Shown here one piece after another: positions 19,267 through 26,593 of a stretch of 32,925 nt of DNA. The translations under genes were made by a program, and so were the position numbers. The notes beneath the pieces are model-generated. The model saw only the letters and a program-made list of their open reading frames with translations. It made no database searches and had not been told where the DNA came from. Origin of the DNA: Albidovulum sp. (lineage in GTDB: Bacteria > Pseudomonadota > Alphaproteobacteria > Rhodobacterales > Rhodobacteraceae); the NCBI RefSeq assembly GCF_008933605.1, contig NZ_WBUS01000021.1, positions 1 through 32,925 on the forward strand, in the 5' to 3' direction. Each line of letters opens with the position of its first letter. Position 1 is the stretch's first letter.

Positions 19267-20076
19267 TCACTTTCCTCCGCCCGCGGTCTCTTCGGCCCCG
19301 CGGGTGAGGTAATAGGCTGCGAGGATCGGCAGGAAGGTCGCCACGAAGACGACGATCGCCACCACGTTGGTCACCGGCCGCTGCCGGGGCCGGACAAGCT
19401 CGTTCAGCATCCAGATCGGCAGGGTGGACTGCTGACCGGCGGTGAAGGTCGTGACGATCACCTCGTCGAAGGAAAGCGCGAAGGCGAGCATCCCGCCGGC
19501 GAGCAGGGCCGAACCGAGGTTCGGCAGGATCACGTGCCGGAAGGTCTGGAACGAGTTCGCGCCCAGGTCGGCCGAGGCTTCCAGCATCGACGCCCCGAGC
19601 CTGCGGAACCGCGCCACGGCGTTGTTGTAGACGATGACGATGCAGAAGGTGGCGTGACCGAGGACGATGGTGAAGGTGGAAAACGGGATATCGCCGATGG
19701 CAAAGGCCGACCTGAGCGACATGCCGGTGATGATGCCTGGCAGGGCGATCGGCAGCACCACGAGAAGCGAGATCGTGTCGCGCCCGAAGAACCTCGCCCG
19801 CGCCATCGCCGCCGCGCAGAGCGTCCCGAGGACGAGCGCGAGGCCGGAGGAAAGCGCCGCCACCCGCAGCGACAGGTAGAGCGGCGGCCATATGTCCTCC
19901 CGGTTCCAGGCGACGGCGAACCACTCCGTCGTCAGCCCCGGCGGCGGGAACTGGTAGCTGCGGTCCTCGGTCGTGAAGGCATAGAGGAAGATCAGCACGA
20001 TCGGCAGGTGCAGGAAGAGGAGCCCGCCGATGGCGGCGAGCGTGAGGGCGAGCGGCGGGCGCGCGTCAGAGTGCAT
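19267..20076 (-). CDS. Polyamine-type ABC transporter permease, PotC-like (system 2)
   Basis: A 269-aa inner-membrane permease: hydrophobic N-terminus [29 protein letters not shown] loop [26 protein letters not shown], then [15 protein letters not shown], the PotC-type ending. The start overlaps the end of the PotB-like gene by 11 bases. The sequence differs clearly from the system 1 PotC, so this is a separate transporter and not a recent duplication. Confidence 0.9.
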   Translation of the reverse strand: MHSDARPPLALTLAAIGGLLFLHLPIVLIFLYAFTTEDRSYQFPPPGLTTEWFAVAWNREDIWPPLYLSLRVAALSSGLALVLGTLCAAAMARARFFGRDTISLLVVLPIALPGIITGMSLRSAFAIGDIPFSTFTIVLGHATFCIVIVYNNAVARFRRLGASMLEASADLGANSFQTFRHVILPNLGSALLAGGMLAFALSFDEVIVTTFTAGQQSTLPIWMLNELVRPRQRPVTNVVAIVVFVATFLPILAAYYLTRGAEETAGGGK

Positions 20077-21001
20077 CGAAGGCCCCCATCTTCCGCGCGA
20101 TGGTCAGGTAGACCAGCATGATGGCGATGGGCACGACCGCGAAGGCCGCCGCGAGCGGGATATTCCCCGCCGTGCCCTGCAGCGAATAGACCGCCTGGCC
20201 GATGAAGAAGCGCGACGAGCCGACGATCTGCGGGATGATGTAGTCGCCGAGCGTCAGCGAGAAGGTGAAGATCGAGCCGGCGACAACCCCCGGCAGGGCG
20301 AGCGGCAGGATCACGCTCCGCAGCGTCCGCCAATTGCTCGCACCGAGGTCGGCCGAGGCTTCGAGCATCGAGGTCGGCACCCTTTCGAGCGATGCCTGCA
20401 TCGGCAGGATCATGTAGGGCAGCCAGACGTAGAGAAAGACGAGGAACGTGCCGATGTAGCTCGTCGAAAGGGAGTTTCCGCCGATCACCGGCAGCGCCAG
20501 CACCGCGTTGAGGAGATTGCCCGCCCCGATCCCCTCGGCCGCCCAGGTGATGATCCCTTCCTTGGCGAGGATCAGCTTCCAGGCATAGACCTTGACGAGG
20601 TAGCTCGACCAGAGGGGCAGCATGATCCCGAGGTAGAAGACCGCCTTCCACCGGCCCTTCGCATAGCGTGCCGCGAAGAAGGCGATGGGGAAGCCCAGAA
20701 TGGCCGCGGCGAGCGTCACCGCCGCCGCCATCGCCACGGTGCGGACGATGATGTCGAAGTTCGACGGGATCAGCAGCTCGCCATAGGTCTTCAGCGTGAA
20801 CTCCGGCACGACCAGGCCGGAAAACGGGTCGATGGAATAGAAGCTCTGGAGGAGGAGCGCCGCGAGCGACCCGATGTAGACGACGCCGAGCCACAGGAGC
20901 GGCGGCAGGAGGAGGAGGAGCGTCAGAAGCTTCGGCCGCCGCCAGAAGTGCGCCGTCAACCGGTCGCCCGGCCCCCGTGCAGGATGGGCGGCATCGCTCA
21001 T
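20066..21001 (-). CDS. Polyamine-type ABC transporter permease, PotB-like (system 2)
   Basis: A 311-aa permease with a charged N-terminal tail of about 25 residues, then a helix ([31 protein letters not shown]) and further membrane segments. The EAA loop reads [27 protein letters not shown] and is followed by [15 protein letters not shown], typical of PotB. Its ATG overlaps the stop of the PotA-like gene as ATGA. Confidence 0.9.
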   Translation of the reverse strand: MSDAAHPARGPGDRLTAHFWRRPKLLTLLLLLPPLLWLGVVYIGSLAALLLQSFYSIDPFSGLVVPEFTLKTYGELLIPSNFDIIVRTVAMAAAVTLAAAILGFPIAFFAARYAKGRWKAVFYLGIMLPLWSSYLVKVYAWKLILAKEGIITWAAEGIGAGNLLNAVLALPVIGGNSLSTSYIGTFLVFLYVWLPYMILPMQASLERVPTSMLEASADLGASNWRTLRSVILPLALPGVVAGSIFTFSLTLGDYIIPQIVGSSRFFIGQAVYSLQGTAGNIPLAAAFAVVPIAIMLVYLTIARKMGAFDAL

Positions 21002-22017
21002 GCCCCGTCCCCCATCACGTGCAGCGCCGCCGCGTCCCAGTCGAGCGCGACCTCCGCGCCGACCGCCGGAACCGCTGCACCGGCGGGGACCAGAACCGCG
21101 ATCCCGCCGTCATGCTCGCCCGAGGGAGGCCCCGGAAGGGCCCCGGCGCGCACCTCGAGCCGCGTGCCCGCGCCGAGATAGCGCGTGCCGGTGACCGTGC
21201 CGCGAACCCGCCCTCCGGAGACCAGGCGGATCGCCTCTGGCCGGAGGCTGGCCCAGGCCCGGGGCCCGCCGAAGGCTTCCGTCACCTCGGGCGCGAGCAC
21301 GTTCGAGGAGCCGACGAAATCCGCCACGAAGCGCGTGGCGGGGCGTTCGTAGATTTCGGAAGGCGTGCCCACCTGCGCCACACGGCCCTCGTTGAACACG
21401 GCCACGCGGTCGGCCATGCTCAGCGCCTCGCCCTGGTCATGCGTCACGAAGACGAACGTGATTCCAAGGCGTTGCTGAAGCGACTTCAACTCGTCCTGCA
21501 TCGCCTCGCGCAGCTTGAGGTCAAGCGCGCCCAGGGGTTCGTCCAGCAGGAGCACGCGCGGCTCGTTGACCAGCGCGCGGGCGAGCGCCACGCGCTGCCG
21601 CTGGCCGCCGGAGAGTTGCGCAGGCTTGCGGCCGCCGAATCCGTCGAGCTTCACGAGGGACAGCATCTCCTCGGCCCTGGCCTCGCGGCTGCGCCGGTCC
21701 ACGCCCTTCACCATGAGTCCGTAGGCGACGTTGTCGCGCACGTTCATGTGCGGGAAGAGCGCGTAATCCTGAAAGACGGTGTTCACGTGCCGGCGGTTGG
21801 GCGGCACCATTCCCATGTCCTCGCCGAAGATGCGGACCGCGCCGGAGGTCGGCATCTCGAAGCCCGAGATGAGCCTGAGGCAGGTCGTCTTGCCGGAGCC
21901 GGAGGGCCCGAGCATGGCGAAGAACGACCCCTCCGCGATGGTCAGATCGACCCGGTCCACGGCTTTCACCGCGCCGAAGTGGCGAGAGACGGACTGGAAC
22001 TCGACGGCGGGTGTCAT
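20998..22017 (-). CDS. Spermidine/putrescine-type ABC transporter ATP-binding protein (system 2)
   Basis: A 339-aa PotA-like ATPase with Walker A GPSGSGKTT (37-45), Q-loop FQDYALFPH (82-90), signature LSGGQRQR (135-142), Walker B with D159/E160 (VLLLDE) and H-loop FVTHDQGEALSM. A C-terminal TOBE-like domain follows (LRPEAIRLV). The ATG at 22017 is chosen because the open frame upstream runs through the intergenic hairpin and into the binding-protein gene. The Shine-Dalgarno is weak, so its yield may depend on the upstream gene. Confidence 0.9.
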   Translation of the reverse strand: MTPAVEFQSVSRHFGAVKAVDRVDLTIAEGSFFAMLGPSGSGKTTCLRLISGFEMPTSGAVRIFGEDMGMVPPNRRHVNTVFQDYALFPHMNVRDNVAYGLMVKGVDRRSREARAEEMLSLVKLDGFGGRKPAQLSGGQRQRVALARALVNEPRVLLLDEPLGALDLKLREAMQDELKSLQQRLGITFVFVTHDQGEALSMADRVAVFNEGRVAQVGTPSEIYERPATRFVADFVGSSNVLAPEVTEAFGGPRAWASLRPEAIRLVSGGRVRGTVTGTRYLGAGTRLEVRAGALPGPPSGEHDGGIAVLVPAGAAVPAVGAEVALDWDAAALHVMGDGA

Positions 22018-22036
22018 GGCGAATATCCGGGGAATG

Positions 22037-22059
22037 TCCCCCGGCGCCAGGCCGGGGGA
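22037..22059 (-). other. Hairpin between the PotD-like and PotA-like genes (system 2)
   Basis: TCCCCCGGC (22037-22045) and GCCGGGGGA (22051-22059) form a perfect 9-base-pair stem with a GCCAG loop. It sits in the 83-base gap after the binding-protein stop and before the ATPase start. Such elements often hold the mRNA of the abundant binding protein stable while lowering expression of the membrane and ATPase genes. That role is inferred from position. Confidence 0.55.
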
Positions 22060-22100
22060 GTGAGTGGTGGCCCCGGTTGGTCCCGGGACTGTGGTATGGG

Positions 22101-23255
22101 TCAGCGGCCGCCGATCACGCCGATGTAGTCGGAGACCCAGCGGTAGTAGGGCACGCAGGCACCCTCGCCCTGCGAACAGTTGGCGACGGGCGTGGTCCAG
22201 AACCGGATTTTCTCGAAATCGTCCATGCCGTTGGCGGTGCAACCCTCGGCGGTCTGCATCCCCGACCCGTCGGTGCAGGCGGCCGGCACGACCGGGTTGG
22301 CGCCGAACCAGACCGAGAGGTCGGATTGCAGGTTCGAAGAGAGCGTATGCTCCATCCACTTGTAGGCGCAGTTCGGATGCGGCGCCTCGGCATGCATCAT
22401 CGTCGTGTCGGCCCAGCCGGTCGCGCCCTCCTCCGGGATCGTCGAGGAGATCGGCAGACCCTCGGACTTCAGAAGGTTCACCTGGAAGGGCCAGGAGCCG
22501 GAGGCGACCACGCCCTCGTTCTTGAAGTCGTCCATCTGGATGAAGGCGTCGTGCCAGTAGCGGCTGACAAGCTCGCGCTGCTGGCGCAGGAGGTCGAGCG
22601 CGGCCTTGTACTGGTCCTCGTTCAGCTCGTAGGGCGAGGTGATGCCAAGCTCGGGCTTGTGGGCCATCAGGTACTGGGCGGCGTCGGCCACGTGGATGGG
22701 TCCGTCATAGGCCTGCACGCGGCCCTTGTTGGACTTGCCGTCGGGCAGGTTCTGCTCCTCGAACACGACCGACCAGGACTTCGGCGCCTCCTTGAAGACA
22801 TCGGTATTGTACATCAGCACGTTCGGCCCCCACTGGTAGGGCAATCCGTAGTGGACGCCGTCCACGGTGAACCAGGGCGCGTCTTTCAGCCGGTCGTCGA
22901 CCTTCGACCAGGAGGGGATGAGGTCGGTGTTGATCGCCTGCACCCGCTTGCCCGCGACGAGCCTCAGCGAGGCGTCGCCGGAGGCGGTCACGAGGTCGAA
23001 GCCGCCCTCGTTCATCAGCGCCACCATCTCGTCCGAGGTGTTGGCCGTCTTGATGTTGACCTTGCAGCCAGTGGCCTCCTCGAACTTGGTCACCCAGTCG
23101 AAGGCCTTGTCGGTCTCGCCGCGTTCGATGTAGCCTGGCCAGGCGACGATATCGACCTGCCCTTCGCCGTCGCCGACCGCCGTCATCTGCGCCGAGGCCG
23201 CGCCGGCCGTGGCCAGCGCCAGTGCCGCAGTCGTCATCAGGAACCGTTTCGTCAT
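22101..23255 (-). CDS. Polyamine-type ABC transporter periplasmic substrate-binding protein (system 2)
   Basis: A 384-aa binding protein of the PotD/PotF group with a signal peptide (MTKRFLMTTAALALATAGAASA, cut after residue 22). Landmarks are VDIVAWPGYIERG, WVTKFEEATGCKVNIK, GGFDLVTASGDASLRL, LPYQWGPNVLMYN and the long C-terminal part YKWMEHTLSSNLQSDLSVWFGANPVVP. The AWPGYIE opening resembles the NWGDYI of PotD but with Pro-Gly, and the protein is about 40 residues longer than the system 1 binder. It also has several extra cysteines. The ligand may therefore differ from plain putrescine. It is the second gene of the operon, 27 bases after the SnoaL-like gene. Confidence 0.88.
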   Translation of the reverse strand: MTKRFLMTTAALALATAGAASAQMTAVGDGEGQVDIVAWPGYIERGETDKAFDWVTKFEEATGCKVNIKTANTSDEMVALMNEGGFDLVTASGDASLRLVAGKRVQAINTDLIPSWSKVDDRLKDAPWFTVDGVHYGLPYQWGPNVLMYNTDVFKEAPKSWSVVFEEQNLPDGKSNKGRVQAYDGPIHVADAAQYLMAHKPELGITSPYELNEDQYKAALDLLRQQRELVSRYWHDAFIQMDDFKNEGVVASGSWPFQVNLLKSEGLPISSTIPEEGATGWADTTMMHAEAPHPNCAYKWMEHTLSSNLQSDLSVWFGANPVVPAACTDGSGMQTAEGCTANGMDDFEKIRFWTTPVANCSQGEGACVPYYRWVSDYIGVIGGR

Positions 23256-23282
23256 CGTGTCACCTCTCCTGTCGCGGGCCGG

Positions 23283-23771
23283 TTACATCAGGCCCAGTTG
23301 CTTGTAGAAGCCGAGCGCGTCGTAATAGTCGGACTGGCGCACGATCTTGCCCTCCTCGACCCGGAAGAGCGACATGCCGTGGAATGTGAAGCTCTTGCCC
23401 GTGGCCTTGGTCCCGTCAGCCCAGTCGCCGCTGTTGGTGCCGCCGAAGGTCCATTCGAAGGCCACCGCCCCGTCGCTGACGATCGCATCCGCGTCGCGCG
23501 TCCAGACTGCATCCGGCGCGGCATTGATGAACGCGTCGATCACCTGCGTCTTCGCCGCGTCGCGCCCCTCGACCGGGGCGCCGACCGAGGCGTCGTAGTA
23601 GACGACACCGTCGGCGAGGAACTCGGCCGCCGCCGCGCTGTCGTGCGCGTTCCACGCGGCCAGGTAGCCGTCGACAACCGACAGCGCATCCTGCGCCGAG
23701 GCGGCAAAGCCCCACAACACTGCCACCGGCAGCGCGACCCCGCGTAGCGCGTGCGATACTGAAATGTTCAT
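23283..23771 (-). CDS. Secreted SnoaL/NTF2-like protein
   Basis: A 162-aa protein with a signal peptide (hydrophobic residues 9-24, likely cleaved after Ala26 in AASAQD) followed by one NTF2-like alpha+beta domain. The visible pattern fits SnoaL-like proteins: VVDGYLAAWNAHDSAAAAEFLADGVVYYD, then GRDAAKTQVIDAF, WTFGGTNSGDW, and the C-terminal strand GKIVRQSDYYDALGFYKQLGL. Family members are small-molecule binders or isomerase/cyclase-like enzymes; the activity cannot be told here. The start ATG at 23771 is preceded by GGGGGG, a poor Shine-Dalgarno. It is the first gene of the second pot operon, which is an unusual companion for a transporter. Confidence 0.8.
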   Translation of the reverse strand: MNISVSHALRGVALPVAVLWGFAASAQDALSVVDGYLAAWNAHDSAAAAEFLADGVVYYDASVGAPVEGRDAAKTQVIDAFINAAPDAVWTRDADAIVSDGAVAFEWTFGGTNSGDWADGTKATGKSFTFHGMSLFRVEEGKIVRQSDYYDALGFYKQLGLM

Positions 23772-23791
23772 GTTAGCCCCCCAAAGGGACG

Positions 23792-23810
23792 CGGCGCGCC
23801 TCGCGCGCCG
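23792..23810 (-). other. Stable hairpin in the leader of the second pot operon
   Basis: CGGCGCGC (23792-23799) and GCGCGCCG (23803-23810) pair perfectly (8 base pairs) around a CTC loop. It lies about 20 bases upstream of the SnoaL-like start, so it would be in the 5' leader of the operon mRNA. It could protect the message or lower initiation at the weak ribosome site. No known riboswitch is recognised. Confidence 0.45.
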
Positions 23811-23872
23811 GCCCTCAACGGACTGTGCGTCCGGGGATCATCAATCGCAATATCAAAAGAAAGATACATGTC

Positions 23873-23887
23873 ATCGGAAAAACCGAT
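23873..23887. promoter_or_regulatory. LysR-type (T-N11-A) dyad in the lysR/pot intergenic region
   Basis: ATCGG-AAAAA-CCGAT is a perfect dyad, and its core TCGGAAAAACCGA fits the T-N11-A rule of LysR-type binding sites. It begins just 3 bases from the LysR stop codon and lies about 100 bases upstream of the SnoaL-like start. The surrounding 23830-23890 is markedly AT-rich for this genome. On the minus strand it could also form a weak hairpin with a T5 loop after lysR. It is the best candidate operator for activation of the second pot operon. I could not place convincing -35/-10 elements. Confidence 0.45.
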
Positions 23888-23890
23888 CCA

Positions 23891-24793
23891 TTACCGCTCG
23901 GGAACTGCGCCCTGGGCCGCCCGGATGAAGGCGCGCGCGACGGGCGAGAGCGGCGCGCCCTTGCGCCAGCAGAGCCCGACCTGCACCGACGGCAGGTCGC
24001 CCGAGACGTCGCGGATCTCGATCCGGTCGCCCTCGAGCGACCAGGGTCGGTAGACCAGCGACGGCAGGAGCGCCACGCCCGCCCCGGTGGCGACGAGGCT
24101 CCGCACCGCCTCCACCGACCGCGTCCGGAAGGCGATGTCGGGCCGGACCGACATCGCGGCCATGAGCCGGCGGGTGCTTTCCTCGATCTCGTCCACCGTG
24201 AGCAGGATCAGCGGCTCGTTCGCAAGCTGGTCGAGCGCGATCGCCTCGGCATCCGTCAGCGGATGGCCGAGCGGCAGCCAGAGCCGGTAGGGCGAGACGA
24301 GGAGCGATTCCACATGCATCGCCGCCCGGTCGCGGATCGACGAGGTCAGCATCACCGCCACGTCCAGCTCGCCCCCGATCAGGAGGTGCTGGAGGTAGTC
24401 GCCGTTGTCCTCGATCGCCGACAGTTCCACCTGCGGCCAGGCGCGCCGGAAGCGCGACAGGATGTCGGACAGGACGTAGCCCGCCACCAGCGAGGTGACG
24501 CCGAGGGACAGCCGGCCCGCCATCTGGCCGGCGTCCTCTTGAAACGCCATCCGCGCGTTCGAGACATCGCCGAGTATCTGCGTCGCATGGCGCAGGAAGA
24601 GCGAGCCCTTGTGGGTGAGGTCGAGCCCGCGCGCGCGCCGGTCGAAGAGCGTCACGCCGAGGTCGGCCTCCAGCGACTGGATCGCCTCCGTCACCGAGGA
24701 TTGCGAGATCGACAGCGCCCGCGCCGCACCCGAGACGCTGCCCGCCTCGGCGACCGCGACGAAGAATTGAAGCTGGCGTAAGGTGAAGGCCAT
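23891..24793 (-). CDS. LysR-family transcriptional regulator
   Basis: A 300-aa regulator with the LysR winged helix at residues about 3-60 (FTLRQLQFFVAVAEAGSVSGAARALSISQSSVTEAIQSLEADLGVTLFDR). A periplasmic-binding-protein-like effector domain follows (GRLSLGVTSLVAGYVLSDIL ... LDVAVMLTSS ... SLVATGAGVALLPSLVYRPW). The ATG at 24793 begins the conserved N-terminus; the much longer open frame upstream lies antisense to the Na/Pi gene and is rejected. It reads in the same direction as the second pot operon, 119 bases upstream of it, so it is the likely local regulator, perhaps responding to an amine or aldehyde. A Pho-box-like repeat with a TACAAT hexamer lies upstream and faces it. Confidence 0.88.
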   Translation of the reverse strand: MAFTLRQLQFFVAVAEAGSVSGAARALSISQSSVTEAIQSLEADLGVTLFDRRARGLDLTHKGSLFLRHATQILGDVSNARMAFQEDAGQMAGRLSLGVTSLVAGYVLSDILSRFRRAWPQVELSAIEDNGDYLQHLLIGGELDVAVMLTSSIRDRAAMHVESLLVSPYRLWLPLGHPLTDAEAIALDQLANEPLILLTVDEIEESTRRLMAAMSVRPDIAFRTRSVEAVRSLVATGAGVALLPSLVYRPWSLEGDRIEIRDVSGDLPSVQVGLCWRKGAPLSPVARAFIRAAQGAVPER

Positions 24794-24821
24794 GCCACCA
24801 TCTGCGGCGCCGGTGGCGGCG

Positions 24822-24845
24822 CGGTCAATGACCGTTGCGTGACCG
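24822..24845. promoter_or_regulatory. CGGTCA/TGACCG palindrome plus repeated half-site upstream of lysR
   Basis: CGGTCA-A-TGACCG (24822-24834) is a perfect 13-base dyad, and the half-site TGACCG recurs at 24840-24845, 11 bases further on (one helical turn). It lies 28-52 bases upstream of the lysR ATG, between it and the Pho-box-like repeat. This would suit autoregulation of lysR or binding by another factor. Confidence 0.4.
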
Positions 24846-24864
24846 GCGCCGGATGGGCTGGCGG

Positions 24865-24896
24865 ATTGTAAAGGTTTTGTGACAGTTTCATGACAG
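24865..24896 (-). promoter_or_regulatory. Pho-box-like direct repeats with TACAAT hexamer
   Basis: On the minus strand CTGTCAT-GAAA-CTGTCAC (24896 to 24879) is two near-perfect PhoB heptamers with the canonical 4-base A-rich spacer. A third degenerate unit, CCTTTAC (24874-24868), follows in the same 11-base phase. TACAAT (24870-24865, 5/6 to TATAAT) lies 8 bases after the second unit, as in PhoB-activated promoters. Read this way the promoter faces lysR. The Na/Pi cotransporter gene, the expected Pho target, starts 30 bases away on the other side. Confidence 0.65.
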
Positions 24897-24926
24897 CGCG
24901 ACTCAGACCCAGAACAGGACGAACCC

Positions 24927-26591
24927 TTGACCGAAACCTCACCGCTCCTCTTTGTCCTCCATGTCGCCGGCGCGGCGGCGCTTCTGATCTGGTCGGTGCG
25001 ACTTGTCCGTACCGGGGTGGAGCGCGGCTGGTCGGTGCCGCTCAGGCGGCTCCTTCGCCGGGGCGGGGAAAGCCGCATCCTGTCGGCCCTGACGGGCCTT
25101 GCCGCGGCGGTAGGCCTGCAAAGCTCCACCGCCGTCGCCATCCTCACGACGAATTTCGTCGGGGCGGGAACGCTTGCCGTGACCGCCGGGGTCGCCATCC
25201 TGCTGGGCGCGGACCTCGGGTCGGCGATCGTCGCGCGCATCCTCCTGACCCGGGCAGACTGGCTCGTTCCGGTGCTGCTTGTGGCGGGCGTGGCGCTGTT
25301 TCTCAGGGCACAGGCGCGCGACTGGCGCATGGCCGGCCGGGTGTTGATCGGGCTCGCGCTCGTGTTCGTCTCGCTCTCGATGATCCGGACGGCGACGGAA
25401 CCCCTGTCGGGCAGCCGCGCGGTGGTCGCCGTCATGTCCTATCTCGGCGGCGATCCGCTCACCGCCTTCGTCATTGGCGCGGCCTTCGCCTGGGCGGTTC
25501 TGTCGTCGGTGGCGGCGGTGCTTCTCTTCGTGACGCTCGCGGCCGACGGCATCCTGCCGGTCTCGGCGGGCATCGCGATGGTCCTCGGCGCCAACCTCGG
25601 CGGCACGATCACCGCCTGGATGCTCACCTCGCGCGCGGGCACCGAAGCCCGCAGGGTCGTGATCTCCAACCTCGTGGTGCGCGGCGGCGGCGCGGTGGCG
25701 GTGCTTTTCGCGCTGTCCGCCTTCGCGCCGCCGCTCGATCTCTTGGGCGGCACCCCGGCCCAGCGCGTGATCAACACGCACCTCGCCTTCAACGCCGCGC
25801 TTGCGATCCTCGCGCTCCCGGTGATCGGCCCCCTCCTCGCCATCGTGTCGCACTGGGTGCGCGAGCCGGGCGAGGTGGCAAGCCTCGGGCGGACGAGCGC
25901 GCTGGACGATGCCGCACTCGACCAGCCCGGCCGCGCGCTCGCCTGTGCCGCGCGCGAGGTCCTGCAGATGGGCGAGGCAGTGGAGGCGATGCTGCGCTCG
26001 GTCATCGGGCTCTATGAGACCTGGAGCGAGACGGTGGCCGACGCGATCCGCGCCAAGGAGTCCGAAGTCGACGGAATGCACATCAACATAAAGCTTTACC
26101 TGGCGAAGTTGCAGCGCAACCTGAACGACGAGGATGTCACGAACCGCGCGCTGGAACTGGCCGACATGGCGGTCAACCTCGAAAGCGCGGGCAACGCCAT
26201 CGCCGACACGATGCTGAGCCTCGCGCAGCGGCTCGACCGCAACGGAACCGCCTTTTCTGAAACCGGCTGGAGCGAGATACGCGATTTCCACGACCGGGTT
26301 CTGGCCAACACGCAGGCCGGGCTCAACGTGCTGATGACGCTCAACCCCGACGCAGCGCGTGCGCTGGTCGAGGAAAAGGACCGCGTCCGCGACCTGGAGC
26401 AGGCGCTGCAGCGGTCGCACCTCGACCGGCTGAAGATGGGCTTGAGCGAAAGCATCGAGACCTCGAACGTCCACCAAGAAACGCTGCGGGCCCTGAAGCA
26501 GGTCAATTCCGCGGTGACGATGATCGCCTATCCGATCCTCGCCGAGACGGGCGATCTGCTGGCAAGCCGTCTCGCCCGGTCCGGCGCCTGA
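24927..26591 (+). CDS. Na+/phosphate cotransporter family protein with PhoU-like C-terminal domain
   Basis: A 554-aa inner-membrane protein of the NptA/SLC34-like family (sodium-driven phosphate uptake). The N-terminal half has about eight hydrophobic helices and the inverted-repeat motifs: GLQSSTAVAILTTNF (QSS at 65-67) and MVLGANLGGTITAWML. The C-terminal half is a soluble helical PhoU-like domain (from about residue 330: LACAAREVLQMGEAVEAMLRSVIGLYE ... LNDEDVTNRALELADMAVNLESAGNAI). The start is the TTG at 24927, with AGGA 7 bases upstream; no ATG or GTG fits near the conserved N-terminus. A Pho-box-like repeat ends 30 bases before it. It converges with the kinase gene, 2 bases between stops. 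Confidence 0.87.
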   Translation: MTETSPLLFVLHVAGAAALLIWSVRLVRTGVERGWSVPLRRLLRRGGESRILSALTGLAAAVGLQSSTAVAILTTNFVGAGTLAVTAGVAILLGADLGSAIVARILLTRADWLVPVLLVAGVALFLRAQARDWRMAGRVLIGLALVFVSLSMIRTATEPLSGSRAVVAVMSYLGGDPLTAFVIGAAFAWAVLSSVAAVLLFVTLAADGILPVSAGIAMVLGANLGGTITAWMLTSRAGTEARRVVISNLVVRGGGAVAVLFALSAFAPPLDLLGGTPAQRVINTHLAFNAALAILALPVIGPLLAIVSHWVREPGEVASLGRTSALDDAALDQPGRALACAAREVLQMGEAVEAMLRSVIGLYETWSETVADAIRAKESEVDGMHINIKLYLAKLQRNLNDEDVTNRALELADMAVNLESAGNAIADTMLSLAQRLDRNGTAFSETGWSEIRDFHDRVLANTQAGLNVLMTLNPDAARALVEEKDRVRDLEQALQRSHLDRLKMGLSESIETSNVHQETLRALKQVNSAVTMIAYPILAETGDLLASRLARSGA

Positions 26592-26593
26592 GA

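Noticed and set aside
22018-22359. N-terminal extension of the system 2 PotA-like protein
   Set aside because: It would translate a strong hairpin and the 3' end of the binding-protein gene; the ATG at 22017 gives the normal start of the ATPase domain.
23772-23871. Riboswitch in the leader of the second pot operon
   Set aside because: Only one short GC hairpin is present; no conserved aptamer pattern is recognisable and the leader is short.
24794-25435. N-terminal extension of the LysR protein into the next gene's antisense strand
   Set aside because: The extension is Ser/Thr/Arg-rich with no domain, while the ATG at 24793 begins the conserved LysR helix-turn-helix at its usual position.
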